The notes: generated by a model from the sequence alone, not told the origin. Counted from the first letter of the stretch, positions 7,420 through 15,454 are shown. The stretch is 18,941 nt of DNA from Actinomycetes bacterium (GCA_023416315.1 JAEZIA010000102.1:1-18941); one strand, 5' to 3'. Translations and numbers: made by a program.

Positions 7420-8901
7420 TCAACTGATGTGGTAGTCCGACACCGGATAGTTCGAGGCCTCGCGTACCGCATCGTGTGTGGTCATCGGGCGCAGCAGGGT
7501 CGCCTCGCCACTCGGATTGAAATAGTACGACCGCGCCGATGCGCAGTTGCCCTGGTTGAACAACGTGTCCCCGAGCAACTCCGTCATCTGGTCGAGATAG
7601 CGGGCGTTGGCGTCCTCGGTGATCTCGAATGTGGTTGCGCCACGGCTCTTCAGCTCGCCGAAGAGCCGGTCCATGTGCCGCATCTGATATTCCATCGAGT
7701 TGAAGAAGTTCAAGCCGAGGAAGGCGAACGGGCTGGCCAGGCTCAGGAAGTTGGGGAAGTAGGGCACCGAGACACCCTGGTAGGCCTGGAATCGGGTCTC
7801 CCGCCACCACTTTCCGAGGTTGCGGCCCTCGCGGCCGATGATCTCGATGGCCGGGAAGTTCGCTTCCCACAGGTCGTATCCGGTGGCCAGCACCAGCGTG
7901 TCGATCGTGGCCTTGGTGCCGTCCTTGGCCACGATGCCGTCGGCCTCGATGTGGTCGATACCGCTGGCCTGCAGATGCACGTTCGGTTTGGTGAATGCCT
8001 GGTAGAACTTGTTCGAGAAGGTCGGCCGCTTGCAACCGAACTCGTAGTCGGGCGTCAGCTTGCGGCGCAGTTCTTTGTCGCGGATCACGATGAAGCGCCA
8101 CAACTTCGACAGTTCGGCCGCGGCGCGACGGCCCAACGGCAAGCGCCGGTAGTGCAGCACGCCCCAGTCGATCAGCACCTCATAGATGAAGTCGGTGATC
8201 GCGCGGATCACGCGCTGGGTCAGCGGCACCCGGGCGAACAGCCGCTTGGCCCACGCGGAGAACCGGATGTCGATCTTCGGCACGACGTAGATCGCGGTGC
8301 GCTGATACACGGTGAGGTCGGCGGCGTCGCGGGCCAACTCGGGGATGAGCTGGACGGCGGTGGCGCCGGTGCCGATGATGCCGATCCGCCGGCCGGACGG
8401 GTCGTAGCTGTCGTCCCAGTCGGCGGTGTGGACGACCTTGCCCTCGAAGCTGTGGATGCCCGGTATCTCCGGGGTGAACGGCTGGGACAGGAACCCGGTC
8501 GCGGTGAACAGGTAACGCGCCGCGAGGGTGTCGCCGTCGGCCAGCGTGACCCGCCACAGCGTGGCTTCCTCATCCCAGCGAGCGCTCTCGACGGTCGTGT
8601 TGAACCGGATGTGGCGGCGGACGTCGTACTTGTCGGCGACGTCATCGGCGTACTGCTTGATCTGCGCGCCGGTCGAATACAGCCGGTCCCAGTTCGGATT
8701 CGGCTCGAAGAAATAGGAGTACGTGGTGGTGGGGACGTCGACGGTCAGCCCGGGGTAGTGGTTGACGTACCAGGTGCCGCCGAGGTCGTCCTCGCGGTCC
8801 AGCAGGACGAAGTTCTCGAACCCGAGGCGTTTGAGTTGGATCGCCGCGCCGATGCCGGCGAAACCGGCGCCGACGATGATCGCGTCGAACTGCGTAGCCA
8901 T
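7420..8901 (-). CDS. Baeyer-Villiger-type flavin monooxygenase
   Basis: A 493-aa FAD/NADPH monooxygenase. The FAD Rossmann motif is VGAGFAGIG (10-18), followed by DREDDLGGTWYVNHYPGLTVDVP, a conserved class B signature. The type I Baeyer-Villiger fingerprint FxGxxxHxxxW is present as FEGKVVHTADW (152-162). The NADP-binding motif IGTGATAVQ follows at 176-184. Family members insert oxygen next to a ketone carbonyl or oxidise thio compounds (EthA type); the substrate here is unknown. There is no signal peptide. The ATG at 8901 has a TAGTCT box 7 nt upstream, so transcription is probably leaderless, and a perfect palindrome lies immediately above that box. The downstream neighbour is the DoxX-like gene. 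Length and motifs are intact. Confidence 0.92.
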   Translation of the reverse strand: MATQFDAIIVGAGFAGIGAAIQLKRLGFENFVLLDREDDLGGTWYVNHYPGLTVDVPTTTYSYFFEPNPNWDRLYSTGAQIKQYADDVADKYDVRRHIRFNTTVESARWDEEATLWRVTLADGDTLAARYLFTATGFLSQPFTPEIPGIHSFEGKVVHTADWDDSYDPSGRRIGIIGTGATAVQLIPELARDAADLTVYQRTAIYVVPKIDIRFSAWAKRLFARVPLTQRVIRAITDFIYEVLIDWGVLHYRRLPLGRRAAAELSKLWRFIVIRDKELRRKLTPDYEFGCKRPTFSNKFYQAFTKPNVHLQASGIDHIEADGIVAKDGTKATIDTLVLATGYDLWEANFPAIEIIGREGRNLGKWWRETRFQAYQGVSVPYFPNFLSLASPFAFLGLNFFNSMEYQMRHMDRLFGELKSRGATTFEITEDANARYLDQMTELLGDTLFNQGNCASARSYYFNPSGEATLLRPMTTHDAVREASNYPVSDYHIS

Positions 8902-8914
8902 GGGAAACAGACTA
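8902..8914 (-). promoter_or_regulatory. Leaderless promoter for the monooxygenase, -10 TAGTCT
   Basis: Minus-strand TAGTCT (8914 to 8909), then 7 nt, then the ATG at 8901. There is no Shine-Dalgarno. The palindrome at 8916-8941 begins 1 bp upstream of this box, covering the spacer and -35 region. Confidence 0.5.
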
Positions 8915-8915
8915 C

Positions 8916-8941
8916 CGTATCTTACTCACGAGTAAGATACG
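8916..8941. promoter_or_regulatory. Perfect 12-2-12 inverted repeat, probable TetR-type operator
   Basis: The arms CGTATCTTACTC and GAGTAAGATACG are perfect reverse complements separated by AC. It lies between the alpha/beta hydrolase stop and the monooxygenase start, directly above the -10 box. Length, symmetry and position fit a dimeric repressor site, and TTACTC...GAGTAA half-sites recall TetR-family operators in actinobacteria. A 2-nt loop and lack of a U-run argue against a terminator. No regulator gene is adjacent, so the protein that binds is unknown. Confidence 0.72.
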
Positions 8942-8966
8942 TCCGTTGGGCCTCATCCGCCGGGAC

Positions 8967-9587
8967 CTAGGTCAGCGCTGCCAGGGCCGCGTCCACCGCC
9001 AGCGCCGGGACGTCGAGCTTCTTGGAACCGAGGTCGTGGCGGGCCCCGGTGACTTCGACGATCCGGACCGGCGAGGGGATCAGTGTGACCGCTTCGCGAA
9101 GTTCGTCGAGGGTGCCGAACGGATCGGCGGTCCCGTGGGTGAACACCGTGGGCACGGTGATGCCGGGGAAGTGCTCGGTGCGCAACCGGTCGGGCTTGCC
9201 CGGCGGATGCAGGGGATAGGAGAACGGGGTCAGCAGGTCGACCAGGTCGGGATTCTCGACGACGACCATCGAGGTCTGTCTGCCGCCGTACGAGTGCCCG
9301 CCGGCGACAACCGGGCCGTCGGCCAGCGAACGGGCCAGCGTGAGCGCATCGACGATGCCGTCGCGGTCGCCGCCCGCCGACCCCGACGGCGGGCCCTTCG
9401 GGCGCCGTCGCCGGTAGGGCAGGTTGTAGCGCACCGCCAGCCAGCCGCGCGACGCCCATTCGTCGCAGATCCGGATCAGCAGCGGGGACTCCCGGCTGCC
9501 TCCGGCGCCGTGGGTCAGCATCACCACGCCGGCCGGTGTGCCGTGGGGTTCGTGGGTGACGCCGGCGATCTCGGAGAGTTCAGGCAT
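8967..9587 (-). CDS. Alpha/beta hydrolase linked to thiCD (Rv0421c-like)
   Basis: A 206-aa single-domain alpha/beta hydrolase of the dienelactone-hydrolase/KANL3-Tex30-like type. The oxyanion region is LTHGAGGSRESP (24-35). The nucleophile Ser99 is in GGHSYGGR, Asp155 in HGTADPFG and His184 in GARHDLGS, so the triad is complete. I chose the ATG at 9587 because the product then begins MPELSEIAGVTHE; the in-frame extension to 9755 is antisense-like Arg-rich sequence lying inside thiD. The gene overlaps the thiD 3' end by 8 bp, so it is the third gene of the riboswitch-controlled thiC operon. The same neighbour (Rv0421c, of similar length) is recalled in M. tuberculosis. Substrate unknown. Confidence 0.85.
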   Translation of the reverse strand: MPELSEIAGVTHEPHGTPAGVVMLTHGAGGSRESPLLIRICDEWASRGWLAVRYNLPYRRRRPKGPPSGSAGGDRDGIVDALTLARSLADGPVVAGGHSYGGRQTSMVVVENPDLVDLLTPFSYPLHPPGKPDRLRTEHFPGITVPTVFTHGTADPFGTLDELREAVTLIPSPVRIVEVTGARHDLGSKKLDVPALAVDAALAALT

Positions 9588-10418
9588 CTGCCCGCAGCCG
9601 CCACAGCGCCGACACCGGTCCATGCCCACCGCCGAGCGGATAGGCCGCGCGCAGACCTTCGGTGACCCAGGCCTTACCGAAAGCCACCGCATCAGGCATC
9701 GAATAGCCATGGGCCAGTGCGCAAGCCGTCGCCGCGCCCAGCGTGTCGCCGGCACCGTGATCGTGGCCGGTGTCCACCCGGGGCGCGTCGAACTCGTGGA
9801 AGTCGGTGCCGTCGAAGAGCAGGTCGGGACTGTGCGACGACCCTCGCAGATGGCCGCCCTTCACCAGTGCCCACTGCGGGCCCAGGCCGTGCAGTGCCTT
9901 GGCGGCGTCACGCTGGGTCTGCTCGTCGACCACGTCGATGCCGACCAGCAGCCGCACCTCGTCGAGGTTCGGGGTGACCAGGCTGGCCAGTGGGAACAGC
10001 TCGTTGCGCAACGTGTCCAGCGCCGACGGGTGCAGCAGCGGATCGCCGTGCATGGATGCGCACACCGGGTCGACCACGAACGGTGTCGTCCCCGCCAGAC
10101 CGAGGTCACGCCAGGTGCCTGCCACCGTTTCGATGATCTGCGACGACGCCAGCATGCCGGTCTTGGCGGCCTGCACCCCGATGTCGCCCACCACCGCCTC
10201 GATCTGGCCTCTAATGACCTCGGTGGGGATCTCGTGGAAGGCCTTGACGCCCAACGAGTTCTGCACCGTCACGGCGGTGACGGCGACCAGCGAGTGCACG
10301 CCGAGCATGGCGAAGGTGCGCATGTCGGCCTGGATGCCCGCGCCACCGCCGGAATCCGAGCCGGCGATGGTCATCACTCGAAGCGGCGTCTGGCCCGGTG
10401 GGGTCAACGGCAGGTATT

Positions 10419-10422
<4 letters not shown>
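9580..10422 (-). CDS. thiD: HMP/HMP-phosphate kinase ThiD
   Basis: A ribokinase-fold kinase of 280 aa. It phosphorylates hydroxymethylpyrimidine (HMP) phosphate, and often HMP, to give HMP-pyrophosphate for ThiE. Visible motifs are MTIAGSDSGGGAGIQADMRT (17-36), AVTVQNSLGV, GMLAS, ALVKGGH (185-191) and DHGAGDTLGAATA (221-233). The catalytic-site motif reads GAGD (Asp226) rather than the GTGC of E. coli/Salmonella ThiD, whose Cys213 acts there. I chose the GTG at 10422 because it overlaps the thiC stop (GTGA at 10419-10422); the longer in-frame start would lie within thiC. It is followed by the overlapping alpha/beta hydrolase gene. Confidence 0.93.
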
Positions 10423-12002
<1,580 letters not shown>

Positions 12003-12005
12003 TTT

Positions 12006-12097
12006 CACTCCCTACGCCGGCATTACCCGGACAGGTTCGACGGTCGACGGCCGACAGCCGTCCTCTCAGCGCACTCGGTGCGCTCCCGTGTGGTTGG
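12006..12097 (-). ncRNA. TPP riboswitch upstream of thiC
   Basis: On the minus strand the THI blocks run in order: CACGGGAGCGC (about 12091-12081), GCTGAGAG (12070-12063), GAACCTGTCCGGGT and AATGCCGGCGTAGGGAG. The last GGGAG (12012-12008) is both the 3' side of the closing helix, pairing partly with the 5' CACAC, and the Shine-Dalgarno of thiC, 5 nt before the ATG. Ligand binding would therefore hide the ribosome binding site directly. A variable hairpin (GGCTGTCGGCCGTCGACCGTC) sits between the blocks. Confidence 0.93.
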
Positions 12098-12110
12098 TAT
12101 TCCGCGGCCA

Positions 12111-12116
12111 ACAGTA
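12111..12116 (-). promoter_or_regulatory. thiC operon promoter, -10 TACTGT
   Basis: Minus-strand TACTGT (12116 to 12111) fits TANNNT and would start transcription near 12103, a few bases before the TPP aptamer. The 57-bp repeat copy A ends upstream of it at 12145. Confidence 0.45.
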
Positions 12117-12144
12117 GCCCATGTCGCTGTGCGGAGCCGAGCGT

Positions 12145-12201
12145 GAGTTTCACGTTCTGCAGCGGTCTACTCGAGCTTTCGCTGCAAAAGGTGAAATTCG
12201 G
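12145..12201. repeat. 57-bp imperfect palindromic repeat, copy A
   Basis: It begins GAGTTTCACGTTCTGCAGCG and shares its first 41 bases exactly with copy B at 13112-13168; 12 of the last 16 also match. Both copies are in the same orientation. Inverted arms GAGTTTCAC / GTGAAATTC close an outer stem (one G-T wobble) and GCAGCG / CGCTGC an inner stem, with CTCGAG near the apex. It starts 6 bp beyond the stop codon of the nuclease-domain gene and ends about 29 bp from the thiC -10 box. Terminator, regulator site and mobile-element end are all possible. Confidence 0.88.
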
Positions 12202-12207
12202 TAATGG

Positions 12208-13062
12208 TCAGGGCCGCCACCCACGCGAGACAAGTAGTCGCCGAGCCCGCGCGATGATCTCGTCGTCGCGGTCCTCCTTGATGACGTGATCGACCGCCCA
12301 ACCGAGACCTTCCATCTTCGGACGCAGGCGCAAATCCCTCACGTAGGCGCGACGATTCGTGCGGTGCACATCCCCGTCGTACTCCGAGCCGACACGAAAC
12401 TTCTCCCAGCCCAGGTCGAGGATTCGCACCGCCTCCCAGCCGTTGCGCACCGGGACCTGAGTTGTGGGACGTGGCAGGCCGGCGTCGATGTACAGCAGCC
12501 GCAGCCGCGTCTCTTGCGGCGAGGCCGCTCCGCCGTCGACGAGGGGCAGCGCTTCGGTCAAGCGCTTCAGTCCTCGCACTCCGGGATACCGCTTGGTGAG
12601 AATGAGCACGTCCTCGGTCGAGAACACCTGGTTTCGCATGAGGGCATCCAGTCGGGCGACAGCTTCACTGCGCCGCAGATGCCGGCCCAGGTCGAATGCC
12701 GCACGGCCGCGCACGACGACGGGGATGCCGGAGACAGTGGTGACCTCGTCGGGTGCGATCGACTCCTGGCGGATAACCAAGCCTGGTTGCGGCCGCGCAT
12801 GCCGCGGCGATATCAGCTCGATGGTGGTGTCCGGGTCGACCCAATTCGCGCCATATAACCCGGACGCCGCCACGCCGGTGACCACCGCTTGACGGCCCGT
12901 CGCCAACCACGCCGCCTTCGCCCGGTCCCACAACGTGACGGTCGAGTCCTTCGGGATGTACACGCCACGAAACAACGGCTGGTACCAGCGGGCCAGCTCA
13001 CTCCTGGTGAGCCGACCATCCGCCAGCGCCTCGCGACCGAGGAACACCTCCCGCTTGGCCAT
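12208..13062 (-). CDS. AbiEi-like N-terminus fused to DUF559/Vsr-like nuclease domain
   Basis: A 284-aa protein of unknown function. The N-terminal ~60 residues (FLGREALADGRLTRSEL ... FRGVYIP) resemble the winged-helix start of AbiEi-type antitoxins. The C-terminal ~110 residues follow the DUF559 pattern of very-short-patch-repair-like PD-(D/E)XK nucleases. Acidic candidates are Glu184 (SPQETRLRLL), Asp216 (ILDLGW) and Glu227/Asp229 in GSEYDGDVH with His233, then RAYVRDLRLRPKMEGLGW. No AbiEii-type nucleotidyltransferase toxin gene is next to it. No clear Shine-Dalgarno or -10 box precedes the ATG at 13062. The gene stands alone between two direct 57-bp palindromic repeats, which suggests an accessory or mobile unit. 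Domain assignments are by pattern memory and need a profile search. Confidence 0.75.
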   Translation of the reverse strand: MAKREVFLGREALADGRLTRSELARWYQPLFRGVYIPKDSTVTLWDRAKAAWLATGRQAVVTGVAASGLYGANWVDPDTTIELISPRHARPQPGLVIRQESIAPDEVTTVSGIPVVVRGRAAFDLGRHLRRSEAVARLDALMRNQVFSTEDVLILTKRYPGVRGLKRLTEALPLVDGGAASPQETRLRLLYIDAGLPRPTTQVPVRNGWEAVRILDLGWEKFRVGSEYDGDVHRTNRRAYVRDLRLRPKMEGLGWAVDHVIKEDRDDEIIARARRLLVSRGWRP

Positions 13063-13111
13063 GACGGGAGGATGTCATCGGGCACCGACACCGTTCGGCC
13101 GCTGGACAGGC

Positions 13112-13168
13112 GAGTTTCACGTTCTGCAGCGGTCTACTCGAGCTTTCGCTGCGAAAAGTGAAACTCGA
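13112..13168. repeat. 57-bp imperfect palindromic repeat, copy B
   Basis: Second copy of the repeat at 12145-12201, same orientation. Here the outer arms are perfect: CGAGTTTCAC (13111-13120) with GTGAAACTCG (13158-13167). The inner arms are GCAGCG (13126-13131) and CGCTGC (13147-13152). It lies 50 bp upstream of the nuclease-domain gene and just above the likely -35 of the divergent MFS gene, so it could act as an operator for either. Confidence 0.88.
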
Positions 13169-13175
13169 CCGCGGA

Positions 13176-13252
13176 TTGGCTCTAAATGATTTGTATAGCT
13201 AACATATGCTTCATTGTTTTCCGCTTTTGTGCGTTGTGCTTGACGTTTGCAT
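13176..13252 (+). promoter_or_regulatory. AT-rich leader and candidate promoter of the MFS exporter
   Basis: This stretch is strikingly AT-rich against its neighbours. TTGGCT at 13176-13181 and TAACAT at 13200-13205, 18 nt apart, are a reasonable -35/-10 pair; TATGCT at 13205-13210 is an alternative -10. Two heptamers, CATATGC (13204-13210) and GCATATG (13249-13255), are inverted relative to each other. No regulator gene is adjacent. Confidence 0.35.
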
Positions 13253-15013
13253 ATGAAACGAGATCTGCCCGTGACGACCGAGCTTGACCCGGCCCTGGCC
13301 GAGACCGACCGGCGCCGCCGCCGGATGGACCAGGACCACCCGCATTACAAGTGGGTGGTGCTGTCCAACACCACGCTGGGCATCCTGCTGGCCGCGATCA
13401 ACGCCTCGATCGTCCTGATCTCCCTACCCGCCATCTTCCGCGGCATCGGCCTCAACCCACTGGCCTCCGGCAACGTGGGCTACCTGCTGTGGATGCTGAT
13501 GGGCTACCTGGTGGTGACTGCCGTGCTGGTGGTGCCATTCGGCCGCCTCGGCGACATGTTCGGCCGGGTCCGGATCTACAACATCGGCTTCGTCGTGTTC
13601 ACGCTCGCGGCGATCGCGCTGTCGTTCGACCCGTTCCATCTCGACGGAGGCGCGATCTGGCTGATCGCCTGGCGGGTGATCCAGGGCATCGGCGGCGCGA
13701 TGCTGATGTCGTCGTCGTCGGCCATCCTCACCGACGCCTTCCCGGCCAACCAGCGCGGCATGGCGCTGGGCGTCAACATGGTGGCCGCGGTCGCGGGCTC
13801 GTTCCTGGGCTTGCTGATCGGCGGTGTGCTCTCCGAGATCCACTGGCAGGCGATCTTCTGGGTGGGCGTGCCGATCGGTGTCCTCGGCACCCTCTGGAGC
13901 GTGCGCTCGCTCAAAGAGCTCGGCGTGCGCAACCCGGGCCGGGTCGACTGGGCGGGCACCGTCACCTTCGGCGTCGGCCTCACCGTTTTGCTCATCGGAA
14001 TCACCTACGGCATTCAGCCCTACGGCAATTCGACGACCGGCTGGACCAACCCGATGGTGCTGGGCTCGATCATCGGCGGTCTGCTGCTGTTGGTGGCGTT
14101 CTGCTTCATCGAACTGCGGGTGGCCCAACCGATGGTCGACATTCGGCTGTTCCAGTCGGCGGCCTTCGGCATGGGGAACCTGGCCGGGCTGATGTCCTCG
14201 GTGGGCCGCGGCGGCCTTCAGTTCATGTTGATTATCTGGCTGCAGGGCATCTGGCTTCCGTTGCACGGCTACAGCTTCGAGTCCACGCCGCTGTGGGCCG
14301 GTATTTATCTCCTGCCCGCGACGTTCGGGTTCCTGGCCGCCGCACCGATCGCCGGATCCTTGGCCGACCGGTTCGGCGCCCGGCCGTTCACCGTCGGCGG
14401 CATGGTGTTGATGGCGGTTACTTTTGTTGCGCTGCTGCTGATCCCGGTCAACTTCGACTACTGGATCTTCGCGGTGCTGGTGTTCCTCAACGGCCTCGGG
14501 GGCGGCATCTTCACGGCACCGAATACCGCGGCCATCATGTCCAGTGTGCCTGCCGCACAGCGCGGTGCCGCCTCAGGTGTGCGTGCGACGTTCTTCAACG
14601 CGGGTAACTCGCTGTCCATCGGGATCTTCTTCTCGCTGATGATTGTCGGGTTGGCCAACACGCTGCCCGCCGCGATGAGCGAAGGACTTCAGGCGCAAGG
14701 GGTTTCGCCGACTGTCGCCCACGACGTGGCCAATCTGCCGCCGGTTGGCAGCCTGTTCGCGGCGTTCCTGGGATACAACCCGATCGGCGAGCTTCTGGCG
14801 CCGTACAACGCCTTGAACCAGCCGGGCGTCAACAGCGAGGTGCTGACCGGGCAGACGTTCTTCCCGACCCTGATCACCGAGCCGTTCCATTCCGGTCTGG
14901 TGGTGGTGTTCGGCGCAGCCGCGGTGATGATGGTGATCGGCGCGCTCGCGTCGATGTTCAGCCCGGGCCGCTACGCGACCGATCCCGAGGCGCAGGAGTC
15001 GGCGAGCGAATAG
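13253..15013 (+). CDS. MFS drug-type exporter (DHA2, 14 membrane segments)
   Basis: A membrane transporter of about 586 aa. Motif A is present as GRLGDMFGRVRIYN between helices 2 and 3, and RVIQGIGGAMLMSSSSAILTDAFP is the conserved helix 4 region. The length and number of hydrophobic segments fit the 14-TM DHA2 (EmrB/QacA-like) group of proton-coupled multidrug exporters. A long loop between the last helices (about FLGYNPIGELLAPYNALNQPGVNSE) is seen in several actinobacterial members. Substrate cannot be inferred. The start is uncertain: ATG at 13253, TTG at 13247 and GTG at 13271 (before MTTELDPALAE) are in frame and none has a strong Shine-Dalgarno. It stands alone, convergent with the next gene, 9 bp apart. 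Confidence 0.88.
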   Translation: MKRDLPVTTELDPALAETDRRRRRMDQDHPHYKWVVLSNTTLGILLAAINASIVLISLPAIFRGIGLNPLASGNVGYLLWMLMGYLVVTAVLVVPFGRLGDMFGRVRIYNIGFVVFTLAAIALSFDPFHLDGGAIWLIAWRVIQGIGGAMLMSSSSAILTDAFPANQRGMALGVNMVAAVAGSFLGLLIGGVLSEIHWQAIFWVGVPIGVLGTLWSVRSLKELGVRNPGRVDWAGTVTFGVGLTVLLIGITYGIQPYGNSTTGWTNPMVLGSIIGGLLLLVAFCFIELRVAQPMVDIRLFQSAAFGMGNLAGLMSSVGRGGLQFMLIIWLQGIWLPLHGYSFESTPLWAGIYLLPATFGFLAAAPIAGSLADRFGARPFTVGGMVLMAVTFVALLLIPVNFDYWIFAVLVFLNGLGGGIFTAPNTAAIMSSVPAAQRGAASGVRATFFNAGNSLSIGIFFSLMIVGLANTLPAAMSEGLQAQGVSPTVAHDVANLPPVGSLFAAFLGYNPIGELLAPYNALNQPGVNSEVLTGQTFFPTLITEPFHSGLVVVFGAAAVMMVIGALASMFSPGRYATDPEAQESASE

Positions 15014-15022
15014 CCGCCCAGA

Positions 15023-15307
15023 TCACGTATCGGGCCTGCCGACCAGAATGAGGTCGCGCAGCGCGAACGCCGGCACATCGAGGACGTCGGCGAGCGCTGC
15101 GGCGTAGCTCCGGGCGATGTCGGTGCCGTCGCGCAGTTCGTCGAAATCACCGGTCAAGTCGACGGCGATGCGGCAGCCGAGGGTATCGCCGGCCTCGACG
15201 ACGGCGACGCGCTGCACCCCGTCGGGCAGGGCCAGCGTGGTGACGGCGGCACGCACCTGCTCGATGGTGGCCGCCCAATCGACATAGACCGACACGAACG
15301 ATGTCAT
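15023..15307 (-). CDS. Hypothetical protein, 94 aa
   Basis: I do not recognise a family. From the ATG at 15307 the product begins MTSFVSVYVDWAATIEQVRAAV and ends FALRDLILVGRPDT. It has alternating hydrophobic strands and a helix-rich middle, no signal peptide and no membrane segment, so a small cytosolic alpha/beta protein is likely. An in-frame start at 15358 would add 17 Arg/Pro-rich residues and is less likely. No Shine-Dalgarno is evident. A GACGAT hexamer 8 nt upstream is a poor -10. It diverges from the oxidoreductase gene and converges on the MFS exporter gene with 9 bp between stops. Coding is supported by natural composition and tight packing. Confidence 0.62.
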   Translation of the reverse strand: MTSFVSVYVDWAATIEQVRAAVTTLALPDGVQRVAVVEAGDTLGCRIAVDLTGDFDELRDGTDIARSYAAALADVLDVPAFALRDLILVGRPDT

Positions 15308-15368
15308 CGAACACGATCGTCGGTCCGGGTGCGGGCGGGCGCCACCGGAATCACGCAATGTTTACCTG

Positions 15369-15385
15369 CCCGCCACGAAGGCGGG
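15369..15385. repeat. Short hairpin between divergent genes
   Basis: CCCGCC and GGCGGG are perfect 6-bp arms around ACGAA. It lies in the 161-bp gap between the 94-aa hypothetical gene and the oxidoreductase start, about 70 bp upstream of the latter's -10. It could be an operator or a chance GC-rich hairpin. Confidence 0.4.
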
Positions 15386-15454
15386 GGACCGCCGAGCGGA
15401 CGATGGACCCGAGCGGACTGTCCCAAGTGGGCACCAAAGCGCTGCCGCCTTCGG

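Noticed and set aside
8916..8941. The palindrome as an intrinsic terminator of the thiC-thiD-hydrolase operon
   Set aside because: The loop would be 2 nt and no U-run follows on the minus strand; position on a promoter favours an operator.
7273..8970. Plus-strand open frame of 565 codons opposite the monooxygenase
   Set aside because: The minus strand carries an intact FAD/NADPH monooxygenase; the plus frame has no recognisable domain and would run through the palindrome and promoter.
9588..9755. N-terminal extension of the alpha/beta hydrolase
   Set aside because: It lies within thiD in another frame and is Arg/Cys-rich; the hydrolase fold starts after the ATG at 9587.
12145..13168. The 57-bp repeats as inverted terminal repeats of an insertion sequence
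   Set aside because: They are direct, not inverted relative to each other, no transposase is present between them, and no target duplication is evident outside them.
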